Assembly: GCF_006715175.1 (NCBI RefSeq)
Contig: NZ_VFMQ01000001.1
Span: 1,302,001-1,366,000, forward strand
Reading direction: 5' to 3'
From: Curtobacterium citreum
Lineage (GTDB): Bacteria > Actinomycetota > Actinomycetes > Actinomycetales > Microbacteriaceae
DNA: 64,000 nucleotides
Shown: in pieces, positions 17,055-25,904 of the stretch
Position numbering within the stretch: position 1 is the stretch's first letter
Layout: each line of letters starts with the position of its first letter
Notes under the pieces: model-generated
What the model was told of the DNA's origin: nothing
The model's input: only the letters and a program-made list of their open reading frames with translations
The model's database searches: none
Position numbers and translations under genes: made by a program

Positions 17055-17561
17055 GTGACCGAGCGCGACGAGAGCAAGTCCCAGCACGCCCCGGTGGTCG
17101 TCGTGTACCTGCTCCGCGACGGCGACGCCGGCCCGGAGGTCCTGCTCGGCGAGAAGCGGCGCGGGCTCGGGACGGGCCGCCTGGTCGGTCCGGGCGGCAA
17201 GCGCGAGACCGGCGAGCCGCCGGTGGCGGCCGCCGTGCGCGAGGTGCAGGAGGAGGTCGGCCTGCGGCTCGACCCCGCCGACCTGGAGGCTCGTGGCACG
17301 TTGGACTACCGGTTCCCGTACCGTCCGTCCTGGTCTCAGGTCTCGGACGTGTTCGTCTGCCGCCGTTGGCACGGCAGCCCGTCGGGCAGCGACGAGCTCG
17401 AGCCGCGGTGGATCCCGGTCGACGCCGTCCCGTACGACGCGATGTGGGACGACGCGCGCTACTGGCTGCCGGCCGTGCTCGCCGGGGGAGCGGTGGACGC
17501 GCGCTTCACCTTCGCCGAGGACAACGCGACGGTGTCCGGCTTCAGCGGCACCGGGGTCTGA
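17055..17561 (+). CDS. NUDIX hydrolase, MutT/MTH1-like
   Basis: A 168-residue NUDIX protein. The NUDIX box runs GGKRETGEPPVAAAV then REVQEEVGL (Gx5Ex7REUxEExGU). The preceding LLGEKRRGLGTGRLVGPGG and the downstream DYRFPYRPSW resemble 8-oxo-dGTP diphosphatases of the MTH1 type, which clean oxidised nucleotides from the pool. The GTG at 17055 is 6 bases after CAGACT, a leaderless arrangement. It is divergent from the hypothetical gene at 16640-16990. The substrate is inferred, not proven. Confidence 0.85.
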   Translation: MTERDESKSQHAPVVVVYLLRDGDAGPEVLLGEKRRGLGTGRLVGPGGKRETGEPPVAAAVREVQEEVGLRLDPADLEARGTLDYRFPYRPSWSQVSDVFVCRRWHGSPSGSDELEPRWIPVDAVPYDAMWDDARYWLPAVLAGGAVDARFTFAEDNATVSGFSGTGV

Positions 17562-17582
17562 CGGCGGGACCCGTCGGCGACG

Positions 17583-17870
17583 TCAGCGCTGCGCCTGCGT
17601 GCGGGTGCTGCCGGTCCGCGCCTCTTCCGCGGCGGCGATGACCTCGGCGTCACCGCTCCGGCCGCCGAGCGGGCGCACGAAGAAGTCCACGATGCCGACC
17701 GCGATCGCGGCGAGCACGGCGAACATCGCCCAGCCGACGAACAGCCCGGCGACGTTCCGCCCGTCGGCGGGAGCGAGGACCACGCTCGTGACCCAGAGCC
17801 CTGCGGCGAGCACGAGGAACACGACGACGGCGGTGACGAGCGTGCGGTGCCAGACGGTGCGGGAGTCCAT
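17583..17870 (-). CDS. Small two-helix membrane protein
   Basis: A 95-residue protein with two membrane helices (LVTAVVVFLVLAAGLWVTSVVL and VAGLFVGWAMFAVLAAIAVGIVDFF) and a short charged tail. The ATG at 17870 is supported by TATCCT 6 bases upstream (minus strand, 17877-17882). Function unknown. It lies downstream of, and on the same strand as, the DUF3533-like gene. Confidence 0.65.
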   Translation of the reverse strand: MDSRTVWHRTLVTAVVVFLVLAAGLWVTSVVLAPADGRNVAGLFVGWAMFAVLAAIAVGIVDFFVRPLGGRSGDAEVIAAAEEARTGSTRTQAQR

Positions 17871-17900
17871 CGCGCCAGGATACGCCGGAGCAGGCGTCAC

Positions 17901-19457
17901 TCAGCGCTCCGCGTGCCGCCCGTGCTGCGGCTCCGGGGTGCGTGACGCGTCCGTCCGCGGGACGGGACGCGTGCGCGGACCGTTCCCCGCGCCTCCCGGC
18001 CGCCCTGGACCGGTCCGGTCCGCCGGACGCACCACGGGGATCCGGCCCGTCTGCGGTGCCTGCCCCTCGAGCCCGTCCCGGCCACCCGTGAAGACGTCGC
18101 CGCCGACGCGGTCGTCCTCCCAGTCGTCGTCGCGCAGGACGCTCAGCGTGCCGGTCTCGGTCGAGGTCAGCCCGTGCCGCTCGAGCTCGGCGTCGCGCTG
18201 CTTGCCCAGGAACTCGCGGTTGGCGTTCTGGGTGTCCTGGAACATCGTCGTGCGGCCGTTCACGATCGCCGCGATCCGCCGCCGTTCCCAGAGCTTCTTG
18301 CCGAAGAACATCAGCACGAGCCCGGCCGCGGCGTAGCAGGCCATCGTGAGCAGGCCGCGGCCGAAGCCCGGGCCGACGCCGTAGATCTCGTGCTTGATCA
18401 TGTCGACCATGCTCGAGCCGACGACGACGTTGTTCAGCCACGCGAACGGCTCCGGCATGAACCACTTCGGGTACGCACCGCCGGAGGACGGCATCGACAG
18501 GAAGACGAAGCAGATCATCGCGGGGGCGGCGATGAACCGTCCGACGAAGTAGCTCAGGCCGTTCACGGCCAGGCCGATCGCGACGATCCAGCCCCAGGCG
18601 ATCAGGACGAGTTCGATCCAGTGGCCCTGGATCGCGCCGACGACCGGCCCGGCGAGCGTGTTCGTGATGAGCGAGATGACGAGGCCGCCGACGACGATGA
18701 CCGTCATCCGGGTGCGGTGCCGGAGCGGGCCGCCCATGATGCCGATGAACATCGCGACCATGTAGCCGCCGATGCACCACGCGAGCATGACGTACATCGC
18801 GACGGTGCCGTACTCGTCGTACGCGGGCAGGGGTGCCAGTTCGGTGACGGTCGGGGCGGCGGCGCCGGTCGCGGTGAGGACGCTCGTCAGCGTCGCGGGG
18901 ACGAGCGAGGCCACCTGGAACTGGTGCGCGCTGGCCTTGAAGACCTCGTTGGTCGACGGGTCGTACGCCACCGCCATCGTGCCGGCGAGCACGTCGCGCT
19001 TCGCCTGGGCCAGCGAGTCGTACAGGTGGAACACGTACTCGCCCGGCAGTGCCTTGTCGACGGCGGCGACGAGCGTCGGGTCGCTGCCGACGAGCGCCAC
19101 GGGCACGTCGTGCGGGTGCGGGGCGTGGAACGCGAAGACGTAGCAGAGGCAGAAGCCGACGATGAAGAACAGCGGCATCCAGAGCTGGAGGCCGATGAGC
19201 TGCAGCGACGGGTGCAGCGTGCCGTACCAGCGGCGGTAGCGGCTGATCCGCTGCGGCTCCGGCACGGGCGCCTGGCGGACCCGGGTGGCGCGGGCGCCGG
19301 TCGACCGGCTCCCGGCGACCGGGGCACCGCGGCGGGGCTTCGAGCCGCCCCGCGTGGAGGGCCGGGTCTGCCGGGGCTTCGGCGCGGCGGTGCGCGGCGC
19401 TCCGTCTCGATCAGGGAGGTCGTGGTTCCTGGGGACGTCGTTCCGCGGCTCGCTCAC
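17901..19457 (-). CDS. DUF3533-like / ABC-2-type membrane protein
   Basis: A 518-residue membrane protein. A basic, disordered N-terminal ~85 residues precedes helix 1 (PLFFIVGFCLCYVFAF). Next is an extracytoplasmic domain of ~120 residues (VPVALVGSDPTLVAAVDKALPGEYVFHLYDS), then five or so helices (~210-410), then a charged C-terminal tail. This one-helix / outside domain / multi-helix plan is that of YhgE/Pip- and DUF3533-type proteins of the ABC-2 superfamily, which lack their own ATPase. The GTG at 19457 is preceded by AAGGAG. The transported substrate is unknown. Confidence 0.7.
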   Translation of the reverse strand: MSEPRNDVPRNHDLPDRDGAPRTAAPKPRQTRPSTRGGSKPRRGAPVAGSRSTGARATRVRQAPVPEPQRISRYRRWYGTLHPSLQLIGLQLWMPLFFIVGFCLCYVFAFHAPHPHDVPVALVGSDPTLVAAVDKALPGEYVFHLYDSLAQAKRDVLAGTMAVAYDPSTNEVFKASAHQFQVASLVPATLTSVLTATGAAAPTVTELAPLPAYDEYGTVAMYVMLAWCIGGYMVAMFIGIMGGPLRHRTRMTVIVVGGLVISLITNTLAGPVVGAIQGHWIELVLIAWGWIVAIGLAVNGLSYFVGRFIAAPAMICFVFLSMPSSGGAYPKWFMPEPFAWLNNVVVGSSMVDMIKHEIYGVGPGFGRGLLTMACYAAAGLVLMFFGKKLWERRRIAAIVNGRTTMFQDTQNANREFLGKQRDAELERHGLTSTETGTLSVLRDDDWEDDRVGGDVFTGGRDGLEGQAPQTGRIPVVRPADRTGPGRPGGAGNGPRTRPVPRTDASRTPEPQHGRHAER

Positions 19458-19581
19458 TCGGCGCTGTGCTCCTTCTGCTGGTCGGAGCGTCACGATACGC
19501 CCGGTGCACTCACCGTGCGCCGAGAGCGTGCGGTTGCGGTGCCGCGCCCGCGCGTGCACCGCCCGCGTGCCCGGCCGCTCG

Positions 19582-21270
19582 TCAGGAGCGGCTGCGGGAC
19601 GCCTGGGCCGAGTCCATCGCGAGTTCCTCGGCGTCGAGCGTCACGAGCACGCGGCGCATGACCTCCTCGTCGAGGTTCCCCTTCTCGCGCTCCTCGAGCA
19701 CGATCTCCCGCCGTCGGTCGAGCAGCTCGCGCCGGATGTCCTGGATCTGCGCGCCCCGGAGGCGCATCGGGGCGTTGCGTTCCTCGTCCTCTTCTTCCTC
19801 GGCGTCGCGGCGGAAGGTCTCGGCCTGGCGCTCGAGCCGGGCCTTGAGGCGGTTCACCACAGAGTCGACGGCCGCGGCCCCGTACTGCTCCGACCACGCC
19901 GGCCGACGGCGCTCGAGCAGCGCGATGGCCGCCTCGGTCGTCCGTTGGTTCAGGCGCATCTCGCTGCGGACGTCCTCCTCGCCCTCGCCGGGGTCCTGCA
20001 CGCGGAGCGCCCGGATCACGAACGGCAGCGTCAGGCCCTGCAGCAGGAGCGTGCCGACGGTCACGACGAACGCGATGATGAAGATCGTGTCCTGCGCCTT
20101 GATCTGCACGGGGTCGGCCACGACGGCGACCGCGGCCGCGAGCGTCACCACACCGCGCATACCGGTCCACGAGATGACGAGCAGCTCCCGCCAGTTGAGC
20201 TTCGGTTCCGCGGAGCCCCGCAACCACCGCAGCGACGGGTGTCCGCGGGACAGACGGATGCGCAGCGGCCGGAGCCACCGTCCGTTGAAGCGGTTCCGCA
20301 CGTAGGACTCGAACACGAACAGCGGGCGGACCAGGATCACGACGAGGAGCACGACGGCGGCCGCGGTGAGCGTCTGCGTCAGGCTCCGGTCGCTCTCGAG
20401 GAGGTCCTGCACCACGGTCTTCAGCTGCAGGCCGATGAGCGCGAAGACGAACCCCTCGAGGATGACGTCGATGCTCGTCCACAGCGGACGTTCCTGCAGC
20501 CGGGTGGCGTAGCCCTCCTTCGGCGAGTTGTAGCCGATGTACAGGCCCGCCGTGACGACCGCGATGACCCCGGACCCGGACAGGTGCTCGGCGAGGACGT
20601 ACGCGACGAAGGGCAGCAGGATGCTCATGATCGTCTCGACCACGGGGTCGTTGATGCGCATCCGGATCCAGTGCACCGCGACGCCGAGCACGATCCCGAC
20701 CGCGAAGCCGACGCCGATCGCGAGCCCGAAGATCCCGAGGTCCTGCCAGATCGTCAGCGAGGTGCCCGCGGCGATGAGCGTGAAGACCCGCACGAGCGTC
20801 AGCGACGCCGCGTCGTTGATCAGGCTCTCGCCGGACAGCACCGTCATCACCCGGCGGGGGAGTCCGAGCTTCCGGCCGATGGACGCCGCGGACACCGCGT
20901 CCGGCGGGGCGACGACGGCACCGAGCAGGATCGCCGCGGGCCAGTCCATGTCCGGGATGAGCAGGTAGGCGGCGACCGCGACCGCGAGGGCCGTGATGAT
21001 GACGAGGAAGATCCCGAGGCGGCGGATCTGCTTGATCGACTGCCGGAAGCTCTGCCACGACACGTCGAGTGCCGCCGAGTACAGCAGCGGCGGCAGGACC
21101 ACCGTCAGGATCACCTCGGAGTCGATCGTGATCTCCGGCAGTCCGGGGACGAACGAGACCGCGAGGGCGACCGCCGTCACGAGCAGCGGCGCGGGGAGGC
21201 CCTTCGCCCGCGCGAACCCGGTCACCGCGAGGGAACCGATCAGCAGGATGAGGAGTTCCGCGGTGTCCAT
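19582..21270 (-). CDS. Na+/H+ antiporter, CPA1 family
   Basis: A 562-residue antiporter with about 12 membrane helices in the first ~400 residues, followed by a ~150-residue cytoplasmic tail. Family motifs are VLPPLLYSAALD, GAVVAPPDAVSAASIGRKLGLP and the ion-binding SGESLINDAASL (Asn-Asp). CPA1 proteins exchange external H+ for internal Na+ or K+ and serve in pH and salt homeostasis. The ATG at 21270 is chosen over the in-frame ATG at 21279, whose GGGAGG would abut it. It is divergent from the phosphate transporter gene. Confidence 0.9.
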   Translation of the reverse strand: MDTAELLILLIGSLAVTGFARAKGLPAPLLVTAVALAVSFVPGLPEITIDSEVILTVVLPPLLYSAALDVSWQSFRQSIKQIRRLGIFLVIITALAVAVAAYLLIPDMDWPAAILLGAVVAPPDAVSAASIGRKLGLPRRVMTVLSGESLINDAASLTLVRVFTLIAAGTSLTIWQDLGIFGLAIGVGFAVGIVLGVAVHWIRMRINDPVVETIMSILLPFVAYVLAEHLSGSGVIAVVTAGLYIGYNSPKEGYATRLQERPLWTSIDVILEGFVFALIGLQLKTVVQDLLESDRSLTQTLTAAAVVLLVVILVRPLFVFESYVRNRFNGRWLRPLRIRLSRGHPSLRWLRGSAEPKLNWRELLVISWTGMRGVVTLAAAVAVVADPVQIKAQDTIFIIAFVVTVGTLLLQGLTLPFVIRALRVQDPGEGEEDVRSEMRLNQRTTEAAIALLERRRPAWSEQYGAAAVDSVVNRLKARLERQAETFRRDAEEEEDEERNAPMRLRGAQIQDIRRELLDRRREIVLEEREKGNLDEEVMRRVLVTLDAEELAMDSAQASRSRS

Positions 21271-21386
21271 GGCCCTCATCCTCCCATCCGGGTCGTACCG
21301 AACCTGAACGACCCCGCAGGCGTGGTGAACACCGGGTGAACGGCAGGGTTTGTGCTCAGCGGTCCGGCCTGGGACACTTTCCCGCG

Positions 21387-22556
21387 GTGGACATCACACT
21401 CATAGTCGTCCTGGTCATCGCGTTGGCCCTGTTCTTCGACTTCACAAACGGTTTTCACGACACCGCCAACGCGATGGCGACGCCGATCGCCACGGGCGCC
21501 ATGAAGCCCAAGGTGGCGGTCACGGTCGCCGCGGTGCTCAACCTGATCGGCGCGTTCCTCAGCACCGCCGTCGCGACGTCGACCTCGCACGGGCTGATCA
21601 ACGAGGGTCCCGGCGGCGTCGCCATCACGCCGGAGATGATCTTCGCCGGGCTCATCGGCGCGGCGATCGTCGGTGCCGGCTTCGGGGCGGTGAACTACGC
21701 GGCGCTCCTGACCGTCGTCATCATCCCGGCGTTCCTGTCGCCGGTGATCGCGGCGCTCGTCTCGCTCCTCGCCACCCGCATCGCCTACCGCGTCACGCGC
21801 CGTCCGGTCTTCCCGAACGAGCGCGGCGGCTTCCGGATCGGGCAGGTCTTCACGAGCTCGATGGTGTCGCTCGCGCACGGCACGAACGATGCGCAGAAGA
21901 CGATGGGCGTCATCACGCTGACGCTGATCGCCTCCGGTGCGCAGTCCGCCGACTCCGGCGTCCAGTTCTGGGTCATCGTCGCCTGCGCGCTCGCGATCGC
22001 CCTCGGCACGTACACCGGCGGCTGGCGGATCATCCGCACGCTCGGCTCCGGCATCACCGAGATCCGCGCGACGCAGGGCTTCGCGGCCGAGGCGTCCACC
22101 GCCGCCACGATCCTGGCGTCGAGCCACCTCGGCTTCGCGCTCTCCACCACGCAGGTGTCGTCCGGCTCGATCATCGGCGCCGGCCTCGGTCGCCGTGGCT
22201 CGAAGATCCAGTGGTCGACCGCGGGCAAGATCGTCATCGCCTGGTTCATCACGCTCCCCGCCGCCGCGGCGGTCGGCGCGGTCGCCTCGGGCATCGCGCT
22301 CCTCGGCGTCACCGGGCTCGTCATCGACGCGGTCGTCGGTGCCGCCGTGATCCTCGGCCTGTACCTGTGGTCGCTGCGGAAGCCCCACGAGCAGGCGATC
22401 GAGGTCGACGTGGCCGCGAACGCGGTGTTCACCCGCAAGGAGCTCCGCGACATGCAGCGCAAGAAGCGCGCCGCCCGGGTCGCCGAGCGCCGTGCGGAAC
22501 TGAGCCGCGAGCGCACCCTGCGCCGCATGGCGGGACGGAACGGAGGACGCCGCTGA
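21387..22556 (+). CDS. pit: Inorganic phosphate transporter, PiT family
   Basis: A 389-residue PiT protein. The two inverted signature segments are visible: FDFTNGFHDTANAMATPIATGA at the N-terminus and SLAHGTNDAQKTMGVITL near residue 165. About ten membrane helices are present, with a basic cytoplasmic tail. It imports phosphate as a metal-phosphate complex coupled to H+. The GTG at 21387 follows GACACT by 8 bases, pointing to leaderless translation. The stop overlaps the next start as TGATG, so the small membrane protein is coupled to it. Confidence 0.93.
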   Translation: MDITLIVVLVIALALFFDFTNGFHDTANAMATPIATGAMKPKVAVTVAAVLNLIGAFLSTAVATSTSHGLINEGPGGVAITPEMIFAGLIGAAIVGAGFGAVNYAALLTVVIIPAFLSPVIAALVSLLATRIAYRVTRRPVFPNERGGFRIGQVFTSSMVSLAHGTNDAQKTMGVITLTLIASGAQSADSGVQFWVIVACALAIALGTYTGGWRIIRTLGSGITEIRATQGFAAEASTAATILASSHLGFALSTTQVSSGSIIGAGLGRRGSKIQWSTAGKIVIAWFITLPAAAAVGAVASGIALLGVTGLVIDAVVGAAVILGLYLWSLRKPHEQAIEVDVAANAVFTRKELRDMQRKKRAARVAERRAELSRERTLRRMAGRNGGRR

Positions 22557-22852
22557 TGGGCATCGACTGGTTCGCCTTCCTGACCGTCGCGATCGTCGCG
22601 GTCGTCTCCGCGTGCTTCGTGGTCCTCGTCTACTCGATCGGCCTGCGCCTCTGGAGCGCCGCCGACACCCGCGCCGGCAAGTACACCGTCAAGGACGACG
22701 GCACGGTCGGCCCCGCCACCGCCGGCTTCCCCCAACCGGGCGTGGTGCAGCCCGGCGTCCGCGCGTTCCGCGCGCTCGCCGTCGCCTGCTTCGCGGTCTC
22801 CGGCATCGCCGTGCTCTACGGGATCTACCTGATCGTCCCGCAGTTCCACTGA
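22556..22852 (+). CDS. Small membrane protein coupled to pit
   Basis: A 98-residue protein with two membrane helices (WFAFLTVAIVAVVSACFVVLVYSIGL and FRALAVACFAVSGIAVLYGIYLIV) joined by a polar loop. It overlaps pit by one base (TGATG), which implies cotranslation and perhaps an accessory role for the transporter. I cannot assign a function. A long family A palindrome follows. Confidence 0.75.
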   Translation: MGIDWFAFLTVAIVAVVSACFVVLVYSIGLRLWSAADTRAGKYTVKDDGTVGPATAGFPQPGVVQPGVRAFRALAVACFAVSGIAVLYGIYLIVPQFH

Positions 22853-22870
22853 CGCGGGTCGCGGTCGCGA

Positions 22871-22938
22871 CCACCAGACGGACGGACGGGAGGCGCGTGG
22901 CGACGCCGCCACGGGCCTCCCGTCCGTCCGTCTGGTGG
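22871..22938. repeat. Family A dispersed palindrome, copy 3 (extended)
   Basis: A 68-bp inverted repeat. The outer arms start CCACCAGACGGACGGACGGG and pair perfectly for 24 bases; one mismatch then precedes the family A core CGTGGCG/CGCCACG. It is the longest copy and lies just after the small membrane protein gene. Confidence 0.9.
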
Positions 22939-23064
22939 CGTTCTGGGCCCGCGGGAGATCCGTGGAGCAGGTCTCGTCGGGTCTGCGGATCGGACCCGAC
23001 GTGAACTGCTCCATCGATGTGACTCGCGCACACCAGCCTGCCGGACCCGACCGGCCGGACGGGC

Positions 23065-23070
23065 TAGCCT
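23065..23070 (+). promoter_or_regulatory. -10 element of aspA
   Basis: TAGCCT lies 7 bases before the GTG at 23078; leaderless arrangement. Confidence 0.45.
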
Positions 23071-23077
23071 CGGACGG

Positions 23078-24562
23078 GTGACCGGCAACGAAGCACCACG
23101 AACGCGCACCGAGACCGACTCCCTGGGGTCCCGCGAGGTCCCCGCCGACGCCTACTGGGGCATCAACACCCTGCGGGCGAAGGAGAACTTCCCGATCACC
23201 TCGGTGCCGATCGCGGTGTACCCGGACCTGGTCGAGGCGCTCGCGACCGTCAAGCAGGCGGCGGCACGGGCGAACAAGGCGATCGGCGTGCTCGACGCGG
23301 AGCGTGCCGACGCGATCGACCGGGCCGCGCAGGAGGTCCGCGACGGTGCCCTCCGAGACCAGTTCGTCGTCGACATCGTCCAGGGCGGTGCCGGGACCTC
23401 GACGAACATGAACACGAACGAGGTGCTCGCGAACCGGGCCCTCGAGCTCCTCGGTCGCGAGAAGGGCGACTACGGGTACCTGCACCCGATCGACCACGTC
23501 AACCGCAGCCAGTCGACGAACGACACCTACCCGACGAGCATCAAGCTCGCGATGATCCTCGGCGTGCAGCGGCTCGTCGAGCAGCTCACCCTGCTGTCCG
23601 ACGCCTTCGCCGAGCGCGGCCACGCGTTCGCCGACGTCCTGAAGATCGGGCGCACCCAGCTGCAGGACGCCGTGCCGATGACCCTCGGGCAGGAGTTCAC
23701 CGGCTTCGCGCACACCATCCAGGAGGACGTGCTCCTGCTGCGCACCGTGATGCCGCTGCTCGCGGAGACGAACCTCGGGGCGACGGCGATCGGCACGGGC
23801 ATCACCGCCGACCCGCAGTACCGGGACGAGGTGCGCCGGCAGCTCCAGGTCGCGAGCGGGCTGGACATCGTCACGGCCCCGGACCTCATCGAGGCGACGA
23901 GCGACGCCGGGGCGTTCATGACGCTGTCCGGCACCGTGAAGCGCAGCGCCGCCAAGCTCTCGAAGATCTGCAACGACCTGCGGCTGCTCGCCTCGGGACC
24001 GCAGGCCGGCCTGGGCGAGATCACGCTCCCGGCACGCCAGGCGGGGTCGTCGATCATGCCCGGCAAGGTCAACCCGGTCATCCCCGAGGTCGTGAACCAG
24101 ATCGCGTTCGCCGTCGCCGGGGCGGACACCACCGTGACGATGGCGGCCGAGGGCGGGCAGCTGCAGCTCAACGCCTTCGAGCCGATCATCGCGCACTCGA
24201 TCCTGCAGTCGCTGCAGTGGATGGCGAGCGGGTGCGCGACGCTCCGGATCAACTGCGTCACGGGGATCCAGGCGAACGAGGCGAAGCTCGCGGCGCAGGT
24301 CGACACGAACGTCGGCGTCGTCACCGCGCTGACGCCGTACATCGGCTACGCGGCGGCGGCGTCGATCGCGCACACGGCGCTGACCACGTCGACGCCGATC
24401 GCGACGCTCGTCACCGCGGCGGGGCTGATGGACGAGGACCAGGTCCAGCGCGTCCTGAGCCCGGCGCGACTGTCGGGCATCGAGCTGGCGACCGGCGCCA
24501 TCCCGGTCGTCACCGAGGAGATGTTGGACGCCGAGGCCGCCCGGGTGCACCGCGAGCGCTGA
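23078..24562 (+). CDS. aspA: Aspartate ammonia-lyase
   Basis: A 494-residue member of the fumarase/aspartase superfamily, the usual length for aspartase. The signature GSSIMPGKVNPVIPE is intact; other conserved blocks are GTSTNMNTNEVLANRA, NRSQSTNDTYPTSIKLAM and GRTQLQDAVPMTLGQEF. The reaction is reversible deamination of L-aspartate to fumarate and ammonia. The SQSTNDTYPTSIKLA block favours aspartase over class II fumarase. The start is GTG. A family B hairpin follows the stop. Confidence 0.93.
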   Translation: MTGNEAPRTRTETDSLGSREVPADAYWGINTLRAKENFPITSVPIAVYPDLVEALATVKQAAARANKAIGVLDAERADAIDRAAQEVRDGALRDQFVVDIVQGGAGTSTNMNTNEVLANRALELLGREKGDYGYLHPIDHVNRSQSTNDTYPTSIKLAMILGVQRLVEQLTLLSDAFAERGHAFADVLKIGRTQLQDAVPMTLGQEFTGFAHTIQEDVLLLRTVMPLLAETNLGATAIGTGITADPQYRDEVRRQLQVASGLDIVTAPDLIEATSDAGAFMTLSGTVKRSAAKLSKICNDLRLLASGPQAGLGEITLPARQAGSSIMPGKVNPVIPEVVNQIAFAVAGADTTVTMAAEGGQLQLNAFEPIIAHSILQSLQWMASGCATLRINCVTGIQANEAKLAAQVDTNVGVVTALTPYIGYAAAASIAHTALTTSTPIATLVTAAGLMDEDQVQRVLSPARLSGIELATGAIPVVTEEMLDAEAARVHRER

Positions 24563-24600
24563 GCCGCTCGCCCGTTCCCCGTTCCGCGTTCTCCGTTCCG

Positions 24601-24670
24601 CGGAACGCAAGGACGGCGGTTCCTCGCAGCGACGTTCCGCTGCGAGGAACCGCCCACGTTGCGTTCTGCG
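24601..24670. repeat. Family B dispersed palindrome, copy 2
   Basis: A near-perfect long hairpin. GGCGGTTCCTCGCAGCG pairs with CGCTGCGAGGAACCGCC around a ~6-base loop, enclosed by an outer GAACGCAA/TTGCGTTC pair. It lies between the convergent aspA and BrkB genes. Short CGTTCCGC-like direct repeats precede it (24572-24604). Confidence 0.85.
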
Positions 24671-24720
24671 GGCAGCCCCACCCCGCCCGGCCCGGCCGAG
24701 CCCGTCTCCGCCGCTCCGCG

Positions 24721-25806
24721 CTACGGCAGGGGACGCTCCCCGGCCCGGACCTGCCGGGACATCGCCCGCAGGTGCTCGGCGACGGGGTCGGGCTCGTCGT
24801 CCTCGGCCGCCCGCTCGAGCGCCGCGGTCCGCACGTCCTGGGTGGCCCGGATGTCCTGGTCCCGCCATCGTGCGAGCGTGAAGTTCCGCGTGACGTCCCG
24901 GAGCGGCAGCCGGATCGACTCGTCCGCCTCGATGCCGGCGAGCAGCTGGCGCATCCGGATCACCTCGGAGTCGAGTTCCCCGCCGACGACGAGCACGAAG
25001 TTCGAGATGTACAGGTAGACGAGCAGCAGGATCGCGCCACCGAGCCACCCGTACGCCCGGTTCCCACCCCCGCCGATCGTCTCGACGTAGACCGAGAAGC
25101 CCAGGGTCGCGAGCGCCCACGTCACGATCGCGAACCCGGCGCCGGAGGACACCCAGCGCAATCGCGGCGTCCTCACGTTCGGTGTCGCGTAGTACAGCAC
25201 CGCGACCATCACGACGAGGTCGACCGCGAGGACCGGCCACTTCGCCACGTTCCACACGTCGTCGATCCAGGGCGCCCACCCGAGCTGCCGGATGATCGCC
25301 GCGGAGATCGTGGGGGTGCCGAGCAGGATGACGATCGCGATCGCCCCGCCGACCATGACGAGCAGCGTGACGAGGAGCATCATCGACCGGAACTTCCAGA
25401 TCCGCCGCCCCTCCTCGACCTCGTACGCGGTGTTCATCGCGCGGCCGAACGCGGTCGCGTACCCGGACAGCGACCAGAGCGTCAGCACGACCCCGATCGA
25501 GAAGCCGAGCCACGGGTTGTCGAGCGTCAGCAGCTGCCGGAGCGGCCCCTCGAGGTGCTGCGCGGTCTCCGGACGCACGATGAACCCGAGCACCTGCACG
25601 ACGTCGGTCAGGCTGTCACCCTGCCGGTCCACGACGGACAGTGCGGACACCACCGCGAGGGCGGTCGGGAACACCGTCAGCAGGGCGAAGAACGTCAGCG
25701 AGGCGGCGGCGTCCACGACGCGGTGCCGGATGACCGAGTGGTAGGTGCGCTGGACGACCGCGCGGACCCCGGTCCGCTGCAGGTCGCGCGAGGCGCTGTC
25801 GGGCAT
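24721..25806 (-). CDS. YihY/BrkB family membrane protein
   Basis: A 361-residue protein with six membrane helices. It begins with the family's amphipathic entry (RTYHSVIRHRVVDAAASLTFFALLTVFPTALAVVSAL) and has the hallmark ALSGYATAF-like segment (LWSLSGYATAFGRAMNTAYEVEEGR) and GGAILLLVYLYISNFVLVVGGELDSE near the end. These proteins were once annotated as ribonuclease BN; their real function is unclear, with envelope or export roles suggested. TACCGT 7 bases before the ATG supports this start and a leaderless message. Confidence 0.88.
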   Translation of the reverse strand: MPDSASRDLQRTGVRAVVQRTYHSVIRHRVVDAAASLTFFALLTVFPTALAVVSALSVVDRQGDSLTDVVQVLGFIVRPETAQHLEGPLRQLLTLDNPWLGFSIGVVLTLWSLSGYATAFGRAMNTAYEVEEGRRIWKFRSMMLLVTLLVMVGGAIAIVILLGTPTISAAIIRQLGWAPWIDDVWNVAKWPVLAVDLVVMVAVLYYATPNVRTPRLRWVSSGAGFAIVTWALATLGFSVYVETIGGGGNRAYGWLGGAILLLVYLYISNFVLVVGGELDSEVIRMRQLLAGIEADESIRLPLRDVTRNFTLARWRDQDIRATQDVRTAALERAAEDDEPDPVAEHLRAMSRQVRAGERPLP

Positions 25807-25835
25807 GCGATGTACGGTACCCGACCCCGTACCGG

Positions 25836-25876
25836 CCGGGAGGATCGTGGCGACCCCGCCACGCGCCTCCCGTCCG
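25836..25876. repeat. Family A dispersed palindrome, copy 4
   Basis: CCGGGAGGATCGTGGCG and CGCCACGCGCCTCCCGTCC flank a short centre; the pairing has mismatches near the middle of each arm. It lies downstream of the MFS gene (minus strand). Confidence 0.8.
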
Positions 25877-25904
25877 CCCCTGGTCGCGCCCGAGGGCGGC
25901 GCGC

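Noticed and set aside
21785..25513. A 1242-codon minus-strand open frame across pit and aspA
   Set aside because: It is a shadow frame of clearly recognised genes on the other strand and spans two repeat elements.
24721..25806. Ribonuclease BN for the YihY/BrkB gene
   Set aside because: That old annotation arose from a mistaken assignment; the protein is a six-helix membrane protein with no nuclease motif.
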